The notes beneath the pieces were generated by a model that saw only the letters and a list, made by a program, of their open reading frames with translations, was not told the DNA's origin and did no database searches. A stretch of 64,000 bases of DNA, from contig NZ_LZZW01000004.1 in the NCBI RefSeq assembly GCF_014170375.1, positions 1 through 64,000 of the forward strand, written 5' to 3'. Of this stretch, positions 1 to 7,771 are shown one piece after another; the stretch's first letter is position 1, and each line of letters begins with the position of its first letter. A program made the translations under genes and the position numbers. This stretch comes from Variovorax sp. UMC13. Lineage in GTDB: Bacteria > Pseudomonadota > Gammaproteobacteria > Burkholderiales > Burkholderiaceae_C.

Positions 1-32
1 CCCCCGGAAGGGGCGGGAGAAACATCCCATGA
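1..32 (+). CDS. 3' tail of a truncated upstream gene (probably the partner ABC permease)
   Basis: The frame that enters the window reads PGRGGRNIP and then stops at TGA 30-32. This stop overlaps the ATG of the next gene at 29-31 in the ATGA arrangement typical of coupled genes. In BmpA/YufPQ-type nucleoside transporters two permease genes normally sit in tandem, so the partner permease is the likely owner of this tail. The fragment is too short to be recognised by itself, and the assignment rests only on the overlap and the gene order known for the family. Confidence 0.35.
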   Translation, partial: PGRGGRNIP

Positions 33-952
33 GCGACCTCTTCGACATCCTCTCCAACGCCTCCTTCTGGGTGGCCACGCTGCGCATCGCCACGCCGCTG
101 ATCCTCGGCACGCTGGGCGTGCTGCTGTGCGAGCGCGCGGGCGTGCTCAACCTCGGCATCGAAGGGATCATGGTCGCGGGCGCCTTCACCGGCTGGCTCG
201 CGGTGTACCTCGGCGCGCCGCTGTGGGTCGGCGTCGGCGTGGCCGCGTTCACCGGCGCGGTGTTCGGGCTGCTGCATGCCTTTCTCACGGTCGGGCTGGC
301 GCTGTCGCAGCACGTCTCGGGGCTGGGCATCACGCTGCTGGCCACGGCGCTCAGCTACTTCGGCTACCGCGTCAGCTTTCCCAAGGTGAGCACGCCACCC
401 ACGGTCACGCCCTTCGCGCCGATGGACTGGCTGCCGATCCCGATCCTCAACGCCCAGACCGCGCTGACGCTGTTCGCGCTGCTGGCGGTGCCGGTGGTCG
501 CCTGGGTGCTGCTGCGCACGCCGGTCGGCCTGGCGGTGCGCATGGTGGGAGAGAACCCGCAGGCGGCCGAGGGCCAGGGCGTGTCGGTGGCGGCCACGCG
601 CACCGGCGCCATCGTGGCGGGCTCGGCGCTGATGGGCGTGGCGGGCGCCTTCCTCACGCTGTCGGCCTTCAACGCCTTCTTCTTCAACATGGTCAACGGC
701 CGCGGCTGGATCTGCGTGGCGCTGGTGGTGTTCGCCTCCTGGCGGCCCGGCAAGGCGCTGCTGGGCGCGCTGCTGTTCGCCTTCTTCGACGCGCTGCAGC
801 TCCGGCTGCAGCAGTCGGGCGACGCCGCGCTGCCCTACCAGATTTACCTGATGCTGCCCTACCTGCTGTCGATCCTGGCGCTGGTGCTGGTGGCGCGCAA
901 GGCCAGCTATCCGCAGGCGCTGATGAAGCCTTATCGCAAGGGCGAGCGCTAG
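29..952 (+). CDS. ABC transporter permease, nucleoside/BmpA type (BPD_transp_2 family)
   Basis: This 307-residue integral membrane protein has about eight to ten hydrophobic segments. It carries the CERAGVLNLGIEGIM segment near residues 34-48, a hallmark of the YufQ/RbsC-like permeases of nucleoside ABC importers. A second conserved cytoplasmic stretch, VGENPQAAEGQGV, lies near residues 172-184. It would form half of the inner-membrane channel together with the gene whose tail is at 1-32. Substrate-binding and ATPase genes must lie to the left of the window. Substrate within the family ranges over nucleosides, purines and related compounds. The amidohydrolase that converges on it 13 bp downstream is consistent with a purine- or pyrimidine-like compound, but this does not prove it. 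Confidence 0.88.
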   Translation: MSDLFDILSNASFWVATLRIATPLILGTLGVLLCERAGVLNLGIEGIMVAGAFTGWLAVYLGAPLWVGVGVAAFTGAVFGLLHAFLTVGLALSQHVSGLGITLLATALSYFGYRVSFPKVSTPPTVTPFAPMDWLPIPILNAQTALTLFALLAVPVVAWVLLRTPVGLAVRMVGENPQAAEGQGVSVAATRTGAIVAGSALMGVAGAFLTLSAFNAFFFNMVNGRGWICVALVVFASWRPGKALLGALLFAFFDALQLRLQQSGDAALPYQIYLMLPYLLSILALVLVARKASYPQALMKPYRKGER

Positions 953-965
953 GCAACGGCAACGC

Positions 966-2501
966 TCAGCTTCGGCTGTTGAACCGATAGAAAGGCGTCT
1001 CCAGCATGGTGTCGTGCCAGCCCGCGTACCAGGCATGCACATAGGGTTTGAGACGCTGCAGCTGGGCCACGCGCTCGCGCTGCGCGTCGGAAATGCCGCG
1101 CGCGCAGAAGTCGCGCACTTCCCGGAACAGGGCGTCGACGTCCAGCTGCTGGAACCGGCGCTCCTTCACCACCACCTTGCCACCCACCACCACACTGGAC
1201 ACGTCCCGTCCCAGGCCGCGCTGAAGAAAGGCTTCGACGATGTCGGCGCGTGAGTCCAGCCACGGGTCGTCGCAGATGTTGTCGAGGTCGACCAGGATGG
1301 CGTCGGCCTTCATGCCGGGCTTCAAGGTGCCGAGGCTGTCGCCGAAACCGCAGACCCGCGCGCCGTTGATGGTGGACAGCTCCAGCGCGGTGTAGGCATC
1401 CATGGCGGGCTGCGTCAGGTCGTAGGTCGCGCAGCGGTGCATCTTGTGGACCATGCGGCTTTCCATGATCGCGTCTTCGTCGTCGTTGATGGTCTTGTCG
1501 TCCATGCCCATGGCCACCAGCACGCCCGCGTCGAGCAGCTGCGGCAGCGGCGCCAGGCCGTTGCGCATGATGAAGTTGCAGCTGGGGTGGTGCGTCATGG
1601 CGACGCCGCGCTTCGCCATCAGCGCGATGTCGGCCTCGGTGATGTGGATGGCATGGCCGAACACCACGTTCTCGTTGAGAAAGCCCAGATCGTCGAGCCA
1701 CCGCACGGTCGACACGCCATGCTGCCGGAAGCCATAGGCTTTCTGCACCGGCGTCTGCAAGGTGTGGATGTGGATCTTGACGCCACCGCGGCGGTCGGAC
1801 TCGGCACGGCTGCGCTGCAGGAAGGACGCACTGGCGCCATGGGCCCACGAGGGCGACAGGAGGATGCGCGTGTCCTCGTCGTCGTAGCGGCTGTGCAAGT
1901 CGTCGAACAGGCCGAAGTAGTTGTCTTCCAGCGCTTGCTTGTCGTAGAACACGCGCGGCCGGGCCCAGTCCTGGAGGTCCGCGGGCAGCGTCTCGAAGAA
2001 GGCGAACTCGTCCAGCGCCAGCTTGGATTCGTTGCGCAGGCCGGGCGAGAACGCGAGGCGCAGGCCGGTGCGCAGGTAGTGGTCGATGGCGGTGTGCGCG
2101 GCCTGGGGGCCGGACACGTCGTCGTCGAAGCCGTTGTGGTGCAGCGTGGTGCAACCGCTGCGCAGGTGACGGTAGGCACACATGGCGGCTGTCAGTTCGG
2201 GCGGCAGCACGATCATGGCCGACCAGTCGAACAGCGCGTTCTCCAGGAAGTCGTTGCGCACGCCCTTCTGGATGGGCGACAGGCCGCGGCCGTGGCTGTG
2301 CGCGTCGACCAGGCCCGGCATCAGCAGTTGCCGCCCGTTGCCCAGCACCTGCGCATCGGGAAAGCGCGCCAGGCTGGCCGGCGTGTCCGGCACGATCTCC
2401 AGCACACGGCCCTGGTCGATGACCACGGCAACGTTGTCCTGCACGCCTTCCTGTTTGAGGCGGGGATCGATCAGTGCGTGTTTGGCTCTCAGAATCAACA
2501 T
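966..2501 (-). CDS. Amidohydrolase, ATZ/TRZ-deaminase-like
   Basis: The protein has 511 residues and belongs to the amidohydrolase superfamily, the branch that contains atrazine chlorohydrolases and guanine, 8-oxoguanine and cytosine deaminases. Visible metal and catalytic residues are the HxH pair H68/H70 (DAHSHGRG), H244/H246 (KIHIHT), H283 (FGHAIH), H304/H305 (THHPSCN) and D334/D335 (MGMDDK). The set is complete, so it should be an active metal-dependent hydrolase in the cytoplasm. It is the last gene of the leftward operon that starts with the substrate-binding protein at 6582, 21 bp after the DHDPS-like gene. The natural substrate cannot be told from sequence; an aminated heterocycle or cyclic amide fits the neighbours. 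Confidence 0.88.
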   Translation of the reverse strand: MLILRAKHALIDPRLKQEGVQDNVAVVIDQGRVLEIVPDTPASLARFPDAQVLGNGRQLLMPGLVDAHSHGRGLSPIQKGVRNDFLENALFDWSAMIVLPPELTAAMCAYRHLRSGCTTLHHNGFDDDVSGPQAAHTAIDHYLRTGLRLAFSPGLRNESKLALDEFAFFETLPADLQDWARPRVFYDKQALEDNYFGLFDDLHSRYDDEDTRILLSPSWAHGASASFLQRSRAESDRRGGVKIHIHTLQTPVQKAYGFRQHGVSTVRWLDDLGFLNENVVFGHAIHITEADIALMAKRGVAMTHHPSCNFIMRNGLAPLPQLLDAGVLVAMGMDDKTINDDEDAIMESRMVHKMHRCATYDLTQPAMDAYTALELSTINGARVCGFGDSLGTLKPGMKADAILVDLDNICDDPWLDSRADIVEAFLQRGLGRDVSSVVVGGKVVVKERRFQQLDVDALFREVRDFCARGISDAQRERVAQLQRLKPYVHAWYAGWHDTMLETPFYRFNSRS

Positions 2502-2522
2502 GGCAATTTCCTTCTCGCGGCC

Positions 2523-3449
2523 CTAGCAGGGGCGCTCGCTGATGACGGGCTGCAGGCCGGGTGCGTCGGGGTTCAGGCCCACGCGCCGGACCACGGCTTC
2601 GAACTCCCGTCGGCTGACCTCGTCGATGAGGGTGGACGGGGTGCGCATGGTGTCGCTGGTGATGATGCCGCGCCGCATGTAGGAGTACTTGCGCAGCGCC
2701 AGCGCGATCTGCGGCTGGAATTCGTAGCGGATCAGCGAGCAGTAATGGTCGAACACGGCCGTGGCCTGAGCGCGCTCGCCCTGCCGGAACAGCGCGTGCA
2801 CGCGCAGCAGGATCTCGGGGAAGGAGAAACCGGTCACGATGCCATCGGCGCCGCGCTCGAGTTCTTCCATGAAGTGCGTGCCGCCCAGGCCGCTGAGGAT
2901 CCTGACCGCGTCGCCCGCAAGGGCGCGCACACCGCTGATCTTGGGGCCGACCGGCGGGTCTTCGCTGTTCAGGATATGAACGCCTGCTTCCTTGTGCAGG
3001 CGCAACACCAGCGGCGGACTGACCTTGCTGCCGAAGAGTTCGGGAAAATCGTGGATGACCACCGGAATGCGGATCGCCGCGGCGACCTGCCGGTAGTAGC
3101 TGACCATCATGTTGTCGTCCACACCAGCCAGCGGCGCGACGAACACGGCATCGGCGCCCAGGTCTTCGGCCGTGCGGGCCTGCTCCACCGCGCTGGCCGT
3201 GCCGAAGGCACGCACACCGACCCAGACGGGCACGGTGCCCACGGCATGGGCCACCACGGTTTCGATGACCCGACGGCGCTCGAAGGAGGTCAGCTTGTGC
3301 AGCTCACCCATGACGCCGAGGATCGCCAGGCCATGAATGCCCGCCGACAGCTGGAAGTCCACCAGCCGGGTCAGGCTGGGCAGGTCCAGTTCGCCGGCCT
3401 GCGTGAACGGCGTGGGGCAAATCGAAAAGACACCTTCTGCTCGCATCAT
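2523..3449 (-). CDS. DHDPS/NAL-fold protein lacking the Schiff-base lysine
   Basis: This 308-residue protein aligns along its length with dihydrodipicolinate synthase and N-acetylneuraminate lyase (TIM barrel). The catalytic residues of that family are changed. The TTGE loop is GVMGE at 45-49. The catalytic Tyr position reads VIHDFP, giving His133. The Schiff-base Lys position in the ILNSEDPPVGPK segment is Asn161. The nearby Arg of the DapA active site is also missing. It is therefore unlikely to work as a pyruvate-type class I aldolase. It may be a lyase or hydratase of another mechanism, or a binding protein. It lies 14 bp downstream of the second permease gene in the same operon. Confidence 0.82.
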   Translation of the reverse strand: MMRAEGVFSICPTPFTQAGELDLPSLTRLVDFQLSAGIHGLAILGVMGELHKLTSFERRRVIETVVAHAVGTVPVWVGVRAFGTASAVEQARTAEDLGADAVFVAPLAGVDDNMMVSYYRQVAAAIRIPVVIHDFPELFGSKVSPPLVLRLHKEAGVHILNSEDPPVGPKISGVRALAGDAVRILSGLGGTHFMEELERGADGIVTGFSFPEILLRVHALFRQGERAQATAVFDHYCSLIRYEFQPQIALALRKYSYMRRGIITSDTMRTPSTLIDEVSRREFEAVVRRVGLNPDAPGLQPVISERPC

Positions 3450-3462
3450 GGGGTGTCCTCGA

Positions 3463-4131
3463 TCAACGGGGAATCACCACTGGCTTCTGCATGCGGGAGA
3501 TCGCGCGCACCAGGGGCCAGAGAAGGATGAAATACATCAGGGCGGCCGCGATCAACGGCGTCTGGCTGTAGGTCTGCCCCTGCGCGATCTGCGCCGCGCG
3601 CAACAGCTCGGGCAAGGCCACGGCGGAAGCGATCGAGGTCTGCTTGACGGCTTCCAGCGTGTTGCTGGCCAGGTCGGGGATCACGTTGCGCACGCCTTGC
3701 GGCACGATCACGAAGGCCATCGCCTGCCGGGCGTTCAGGCCGGTGGAGCGGGCCGCTTCGTTCTGGCCGATGCCCACCGACTGCAGGCCGGCGCGGAAGA
3801 TCTCCGCGAAATAGCCGCTGCTGTTGAGCACCAGCGCCAGCACGGTGGCAGAGAACTCGTCGAGCGGCAGGTTCAGGAAGGGCAGTCCGTAGTAGATGAA
3901 GATCAGCAGCACCAGCGGCGGGAAGGCGCGGAAGAAGTCCACGTACAACAGGATCAGCCGGTTGACGACCCGGTGGCCCTGGTAGTACACGCAGGCGATC
4001 AGCAGGCCCAGCAGCGCCGATACCGGCACGATCACGGCGGCCAGCTTGATGGTCAGCCACAGGCCCTGGAGCAGCATCGGCCAGCTGGCCTCGAGCACGT
4101 CCAGGTTGAAGAAGGTTTCGATCAGGTTCAT
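3463..4131 (-). CDS. Polar amino-acid-type ABC transporter permease (second copy)
   Basis: The protein has 222 residues with about five membrane spans and belongs to the HisM/GltK permease family. The cytoplasmic EAA loop that docks to the ATPase is visible as EAARSTGLNARQAMAFVIVP. It pairs with the permease encoded just upstream, 12 bp away, to form the heteromeric channel. The context with a substrate-binding protein and ATPase in one operon makes a complete importer. The substrate is probably a small polar, amino-acid-like or carbamoyl compound handled by the enzymes around it. Confidence 0.92.
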   Translation of the reverse strand: MNLIETFFNLDVLEASWPMLLQGLWLTIKLAAVIVPVSALLGLLIACVYYQGHRVVNRLILLYVDFFRAFPPLVLLIFIYYGLPFLNLPLDEFSATVLALVLNSSGYFAEIFRAGLQSVGIGQNEAARSTGLNARQAMAFVIVPQGVRNVIPDLASNTLEAVKQTSIASAVALPELLRAAQIAQGQTYSQTPLIAAALMYFILLWPLVRAISRMQKPVVIPR

Positions 4132-4143
4132 GGAAGTGGCGGA

Positions 4144-4815
4144 CTATTTCTTGATCGCAAACCGCTTTTCCAGCGAGCGCGTGAAGTGCACGAAGGGAAA
4201 GAAGATCAGGCAGAACAGGATCGCCCCCGCCGTCAGCGCCGTGGGGTTGGCGATAGTCGACTGGACGTTGCTGGACACGTTCAGCAGCTCGGGCACCGCG
4301 ATGACCGACCCGAGGGTGGTGCCCTTGGTGATGCCGATGGCGCGGTTGGTCAGGGGCGGAATGGCGATCCGGACCGCCTGCGGCAGGATGATCGAGAAGA
4401 GCGTCTGGGTGAAATTCATGCCCGACGAGCGCCCTGCTTCCCACTGCCCGGTCGGCACGGCGGCGATGCCGGCCCAGAAGATCTCCTCGGCGAAGGCGGC
4501 CAGCACCAGGCTCAGCGCCAGCACCGTGGCCGGCAAGGGGTCGATCACGATGCCGAAGGCCGGCAGCGCGAAGAAGGCCAGCACGATGATCACCAGCTGC
4601 GGGATCGCACGGAAGATGTCGACGAACAGCACCATCAGCAGGTTGACGGGCCGCACGCCGTAGCTGCGGATCACCGCCAGCACCAGACCCAGCAGCGTGC
4701 CGCAGATCACCGTCAGCACCGCCATCTGCAGCGTCACCCAGAAGCCCTGCAGGATCGACGGCAGGTGCGGGCTGATCAGCGGCCAGTTGAAGAAGTAGTA
4801 GAAGATCTTTTCCAT
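4144..4815 (-). CDS. Polar amino-acid-type ABC transporter permease (first copy)
   Basis: A 223-residue inner-membrane permease of the HisQ/GltJ family. The EAA loop reads EAGRSSGMNFTQTLFSIILP. It shares the fold of the next gene but differs clearly in sequence, as expected for the two halves of a heterodimeric channel. It lies 7 bp after the ATPase gene, so the two are probably translated together. It belongs to the importer encoded at 3463-6582. Confidence 0.92.
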   Translation of the reverse strand: MEKIFYYFFNWPLISPHLPSILQGFWVTLQMAVLTVICGTLLGLVLAVIRSYGVRPVNLLMVLFVDIFRAIPQLVIIVLAFFALPAFGIVIDPLPATVLALSLVLAAFAEEIFWAGIAAVPTGQWEAGRSSGMNFTQTLFSIILPQAVRIAIPPLTNRAIGITKGTTLGSVIAVPELLNVSSNVQSTIANPTALTAGAILFCLIFFPFVHFTRSLEKRFAIKK

Positions 4816-4822
4816 GGCGGGC

Positions 4823-5554
4823 TCAGTTCAGCCGGCTCAGGAAATCCTGAATCCGTTTGTGGCGGGGCTTGACGAGGATCTCGTCCGGCGTGCCCTGGTC
4901 CAGGATCACGCCCTTGTCCATGAACACCACGCGGTCGCCGACTTCGCGCGCGAACTGCATCTCGTGCGTGACGATGACCATGGTCATGCCGGCGTCGCGG
5001 GTGCGCATCATCACGTTCAGCACTTCGCCGACCAGTTCCGGGTCCAGGCCGGAGGTGGGCTCGTCGAACAGCATGACCTTGGGCTCCAGCGCCAGGGCGC
5101 GGGCGATGCCCACGCGCTGCTGCTGGCCACCCGACAACTGGCTCGGGTGATGGTCCATGCGCTCGGCCAGGCCGACCTGTTCGAGGTGCTGGCGGCCCAG
5201 CGCGTCAGCCTGCGCCTTGGGCATCTTCTTGACCTTGCGCAGCGCCAGCGTGACGTTCTCCAGCGCCGACATGTGCGGGTAGAGATGGATGCCCTGGAAC
5301 ACCATGCCGATGTTCTGGCGCACCTTGTTCAAGTCCGTGCGGGGATGCGTGATCTCCGTGCCGGCCACCACGATGGAGCCGCTGGTGGGCGTCTCCAGCC
5401 GGTTGATGCATCGCAGGCAGGTGCTCTTGCCCGAACCGGAGCCGCCGATCATGACGACCACCTCACCGGCTCTGACATTCAGGTTGATTCCCTTGAGGAT
5501 CTCCGTGTCTCCAAACGATTTGCGCAGCTCCTTGATGTGGACGATGTCGCTCAT
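4823..5554 (-). CDS. Polar amino-acid-type ABC transporter ATP-binding protein
   Basis: The 243-residue ATPase has Walker [10 protein letters not shown] at 37-45, the signature LSGGQQQR, Walker B VMLFDEP and the H-loop IVTHEM, so it is complete. The Q-loop region reads [11 protein letters not shown] rather than the common FQQFNLFPH, a mild variation. The reading frame stays open another 267 bp upstream, but [10 protein letters not shown] at 5554 is the family N-terminus. The upstream stretch is the tail of the binding-protein gene read out of frame plus the intergenic hairpin. The ATPase energises the permeases encoded directly downstream. Confidence 0.93.
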   Translation of the reverse strand: MSDIVHIKELRKSFGDTEILKGINLNVRAGEVVVMIGGSGSGKSTCLRCINRLETPTSGSIVVAGTEITHPRTDLNKVRQNIGMVFQGIHLYPHMSALENVTLALRKVKKMPKAQADALGRQHLEQVGLAERMDHHPSQLSGGQQQRVGIARALALEPKVMLFDEPTSGLDPELVGEVLNVMMRTRDAGMTMVIVTHEMQFAREVGDRVVFMDKGVILDQGTPDEILVKPRHKRIQDFLSRLN

Positions 5555-5604
5555 GGCATTACCTTGTTGCGCCCGCGTGCGGGCCTGATGTGGGGCTTTT
5601 GGGC

Positions 5605-5636
5605 AAAAAAGAGCCGCCTGCCACCCACGGGGCGGC
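5605..5636 (-). terminator. Rho-independent-type hairpin between binding-protein and ATPase genes
   Basis: On the minus strand a stem GCCGCC/GGCGGC (arms at 5631-5636 and 5613-5618) is followed two bases later by six T residues (the A run at 5605-5610). It lies 23 bp after the stop of the substrate-binding protein and 50 bp before the ATPase start. In such operons this usually works as a leaky terminator, so the periplasmic binding protein is made in excess over the membrane parts. A second small GC stem, GCCCGC-gt-GCGGGC, lies at 5571-5584. Confidence 0.6.
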
Positions 5637-5658
5637 AAACGGCTGGCGCGGAACCGGC

Positions 5659-6582
5659 TCAGGGTTTGGCGCAGTTCGGCTGGTGTTCGGTGGCGTCGTA
5701 GCCCGGGGTGCCCGGCGTGCCATAGCCGGGGTAGGCCTTGGTCATGGAGGAGCCCGCGGCCGGCTCCGCGCCGAACCACTTGACGTGGAGCCTCGACAGC
5801 GCGCCGTCGGCCTTCATGCACTCGATGGCCTCTTCGACCTTGTTACGCAGGGCGACGTCGTCCTTGCGGAACACGAAGCCGTAGTTGCTGTCGGTGGTGT
5901 AGTCGTAGGCGGAGACCAGCGCGGGCGTCTGCGTGGCGATGTAGCGCGCCAGCGGCGTCTCGGACAGGTTGGCGAAGGCGCGACCGATCACCACGGCCTG
6001 GACGGCATCGGTGTTCTTGTTGAAGCGCTGGATCTCGTAGCCGTATTTCGCCTGGTTGTCCTGCAGCCACTTGTCGGAGAAGCTGCCGTTGTTCACGGCG
6101 ATCGTCTTGCCCTTGAGTTCTTCCAGCGAACGAACGGCCACGCCCTTCTTGGTCAGGAAACTCAGGCCGCCGGCCATGTAGGGCTCGGTGAACAGCATCT
6201 GCTGCGCGCGCTCGGGCGTGATGTTGATCGGGCCGGCCACCATGTCGTAGCGCGACGAGAACAGGCCGGCGAAGATTGCCGAGAACGGTGTGTCCACCAC
6301 CTCCAGCCCGTCGTACCCCATGCGCTTGGCCAGCTCGGTCGCCAGGTCGTTGGAGAAGCCATCGATCTGGCCGTTGCTGTTCTTCATGAAAAAGGGCACC
6401 AGGCCGATGTCGGCCGCGACCTTGAAACGCTTGGCCTGCGCCTGGGCCGCGGCGGGTGCCGACAGGGCCAGGGTCGCCAAGACGCCCGCCAGAACCAAGC
6501 CTGTAACGGCGCGCGCGGAACGTACCAGGGCACCGGCGGGAGGCACCCGCGGCGAACGAACAGAGATCGAAAAACTGTGCAT
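5659..6582 (-). CDS. Periplasmic substrate-binding protein, SBP_bac_3 family
   Basis: The 307-residue protein starts with a long Sec signal peptide (hydrophobic stretch ending APAAAQA near residue 48). The rest has the layout of the bacterial extracellular solute-binding family 3, for example [15 protein letters not shown] at the start of lobe 1 and the hinge segment [14 protein letters not shown]. These proteins bind amino acids or similar small polar molecules in the periplasm and deliver them to the permease. GGAAG precedes the ATG. It is the first gene of the leftward operon and lies downstream of one copy of the duplicated promoter module at 6641-6683. Confidence 0.92.
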   Translation of the reverse strand: MHSFSISVRSPRVPPAGALVRSARAVTGLVLAGVLATLALSAPAAAQAQAKRFKVAADIGLVPFFMKNSNGQIDGFSNDLATELAKRMGYDGLEVVDTPFSAIFAGLFSSRYDMVAGPINITPERAQQMLFTEPYMAGGLSFLTKKGVAVRSLEELKGKTIAVNNGSFSDKWLQDNQAKYGYEIQRFNKNTDAVQAVVIGRAFANLSETPLARYIATQTPALVSAYDYTTDSNYGFVFRKDDVALRNKVEEAIECMKADGALSRLHVKWFGAEPAAGSSMTKAYPGYGTPGTPGYDATEHQPNCAKP

Positions 6583-6640
6583 GAGCTTCCTAGTGGGCTG
6601 GGATATCGAGCAGCGGATTCTGGAGGCTTAGAAACTTGAC

Positions 6641-6683
6641 GTCGTATGCTTTTTTATTTCCTTTGCATAACATCAAATTAAGC
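6641..6683 (-). promoter_or_regulatory. Promoter/operator module, copy A (binding-protein operon)
   Basis: Read on the minus strand, toward the binding-protein gene, this 43-bp segment begins with GCTTAATTTGATGTTATG and ends with AAGCATACGAC. The first 18 bases are identical to copy B at 7603-7620, and overall 34 of 43 positions match. The segment contains a T-N11-A core (TAATTTGATGTTA) of the kind bound by LysR proteins, and it is strikingly AT-rich for this genome. It lies about 58 bp upstream of the start codon. Confidence 0.75.
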
Positions 6684-6696
6684 CTAGCAATTACCA

Positions 6697-7602
6697 CTAG
6701 AAGGTCGTGCGCATGCCCCGGTACTCGGTCGTCTTCAGGATCTGCATGAATTCCTTGGCCGTCTGGGACACCGGCGCCACGTTGGAATGGAGCATGTGCA
6801 GCGACATCTTCGTGCGCGGCTTGATGGGCCGGACCACCACGTCGGGCCACACGCGGCCCATCACGGCCAGTTCATCCACCACGGCGATTCCCGCACCGGC
6901 CTGCACCATCGCGCAGGCGATGTGGGTCAGCCGCACCTCGACCACCAGGCGCGGCAGCCCGGGACGGTTGCCGAACAACTGCTGGACCATCTGCCCGTAG
7001 GGCGTCTCCACGCCGTAGCCGATCAGGTCCAGCCCCTCCAGGTCGCTGGTGTGCAGCTCCTCCTTGTCGGCCAGCGGATGGGTGGCCGGCAGCACGGCCA
7101 CCAGGTGGTTCTCGTAGATCGCCTCGGCGTGCAGGCTCGGATGCGTCAGCGGCACGATGGCCACGCCCACCTCGACCTGCTGCGTCAGCAGGGCCTGCAC
7201 CAGCTCAGTGGAGATCAGGGTCCGCACATAGACCTTCACCTCCGGAAAGGCGCGGCGAAACTTGGTCACGGCCATGGGGATCAGCGTCTGGCCCAGGCTC
7301 GGGCTGACCGCCATGTGCAGGCTGCCCTGGCGTTTTTCGATCAGGTCGTTGGCCACCTCGTTGACCCGCTGGACGCTCTGGTGGACCTGCTCGACCTCCT
7401 GGAACAGGCGCCGGGCCTCGGGGGTCGGGTACAGCCGCCCCTTGATGCGCTCGAACAGCACCAGACCGATCCGCGATTCGGTGTACGACAGCAGCCGACT
7501 GATGGCCGGCTGGGAGACGTTCAGCAGCTGGGCGGCCTTGCTGATGGAGCTCGTGATCATGATCGCGCGGAAGACTTCGATCTGTCGGAGATTGAGGAGC
7601 AT
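6697..7602 (-). CDS. LysR-family regulator of the catabolic island
   Basis: This 301-residue LysR-type regulator has an N-terminal winged helix-turn-helix (residues 1-60: LRQIEVFRAIMITSSISKAA, then LNVSQPAISR) and a C-terminal effector-binding domain. Its gene lies between the two transport/catabolic operons and is itself transcribed leftward. The duplicated modules at 6641-6683 and 7603-7645 flank it and face outward to both operons. It is therefore the probable activator of both arms and of itself. The inducer is likely the imported compound or an intermediate. Confidence 0.92.
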   Translation of the reverse strand: MLLNLRQIEVFRAIMITSSISKAAQLLNVSQPAISRLLSYTESRIGLVLFERIKGRLYPTPEARRLFQEVEQVHQSVQRVNEVANDLIEKRQGSLHMAVSPSLGQTLIPMAVTKFRRAFPEVKVYVRTLISTELVQALLTQQVEVGVAIVPLTHPSLHAEAIYENHLVAVLPATHPLADKEELHTSDLEGLDLIGYGVETPYGQMVQQLFGNRPGLPRLVVEVRLTHIACAMVQAGAGIAVVDELAVMGRVWPDVVVRPIKPRTKMSLHMLHSNVAPVSQTAKEFMQILKTTEYRGMRTTF

Positions 7603-7645
7603 GCTTAATTTGATGTTATGAACGGTTCATAAATAAGCATAGGAC
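7603..7645 (+). promoter_or_regulatory. Promoter/operator module, copy B (hydantoinase operon)
   Basis: Read on the plus strand, toward the hydantoinase gene, it begins GCTTAATTTGATGTTATG and ends AAGCATAGGAC. It matches copy A at 34 of 43 positions in the same orientation relative to the regulated operon. It also holds a perfect dyad, TTATGAAC-G-GTTCATAA, at 7616-7632, which copy A lacks. It begins one base upstream of the divergent LysR start codon, so it also covers the LysR promoter region and allows autoregulation. Confidence 0.78.
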
Positions 7646-7771
7646 ATTTTGGATTGTTCTTGCTCCAATCCCTGTCTCCCCTTCCCGCCCAGGCCCGCCC
7701 TGGGCGACCTCCCAACCCCAGGAACCGGCCAGCGTTGCGGTGCAACAGGCGCTTCGATCACAAGGAACGAG

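Noticed and set aside
5555..5821. N-terminal extension of the ABC ATPase by 89 residues
   Set aside because: It has no family similarity, overlaps the binding-protein gene and crosses the terminator-like stem. The family start is [10 protein letters not shown] at 5554.
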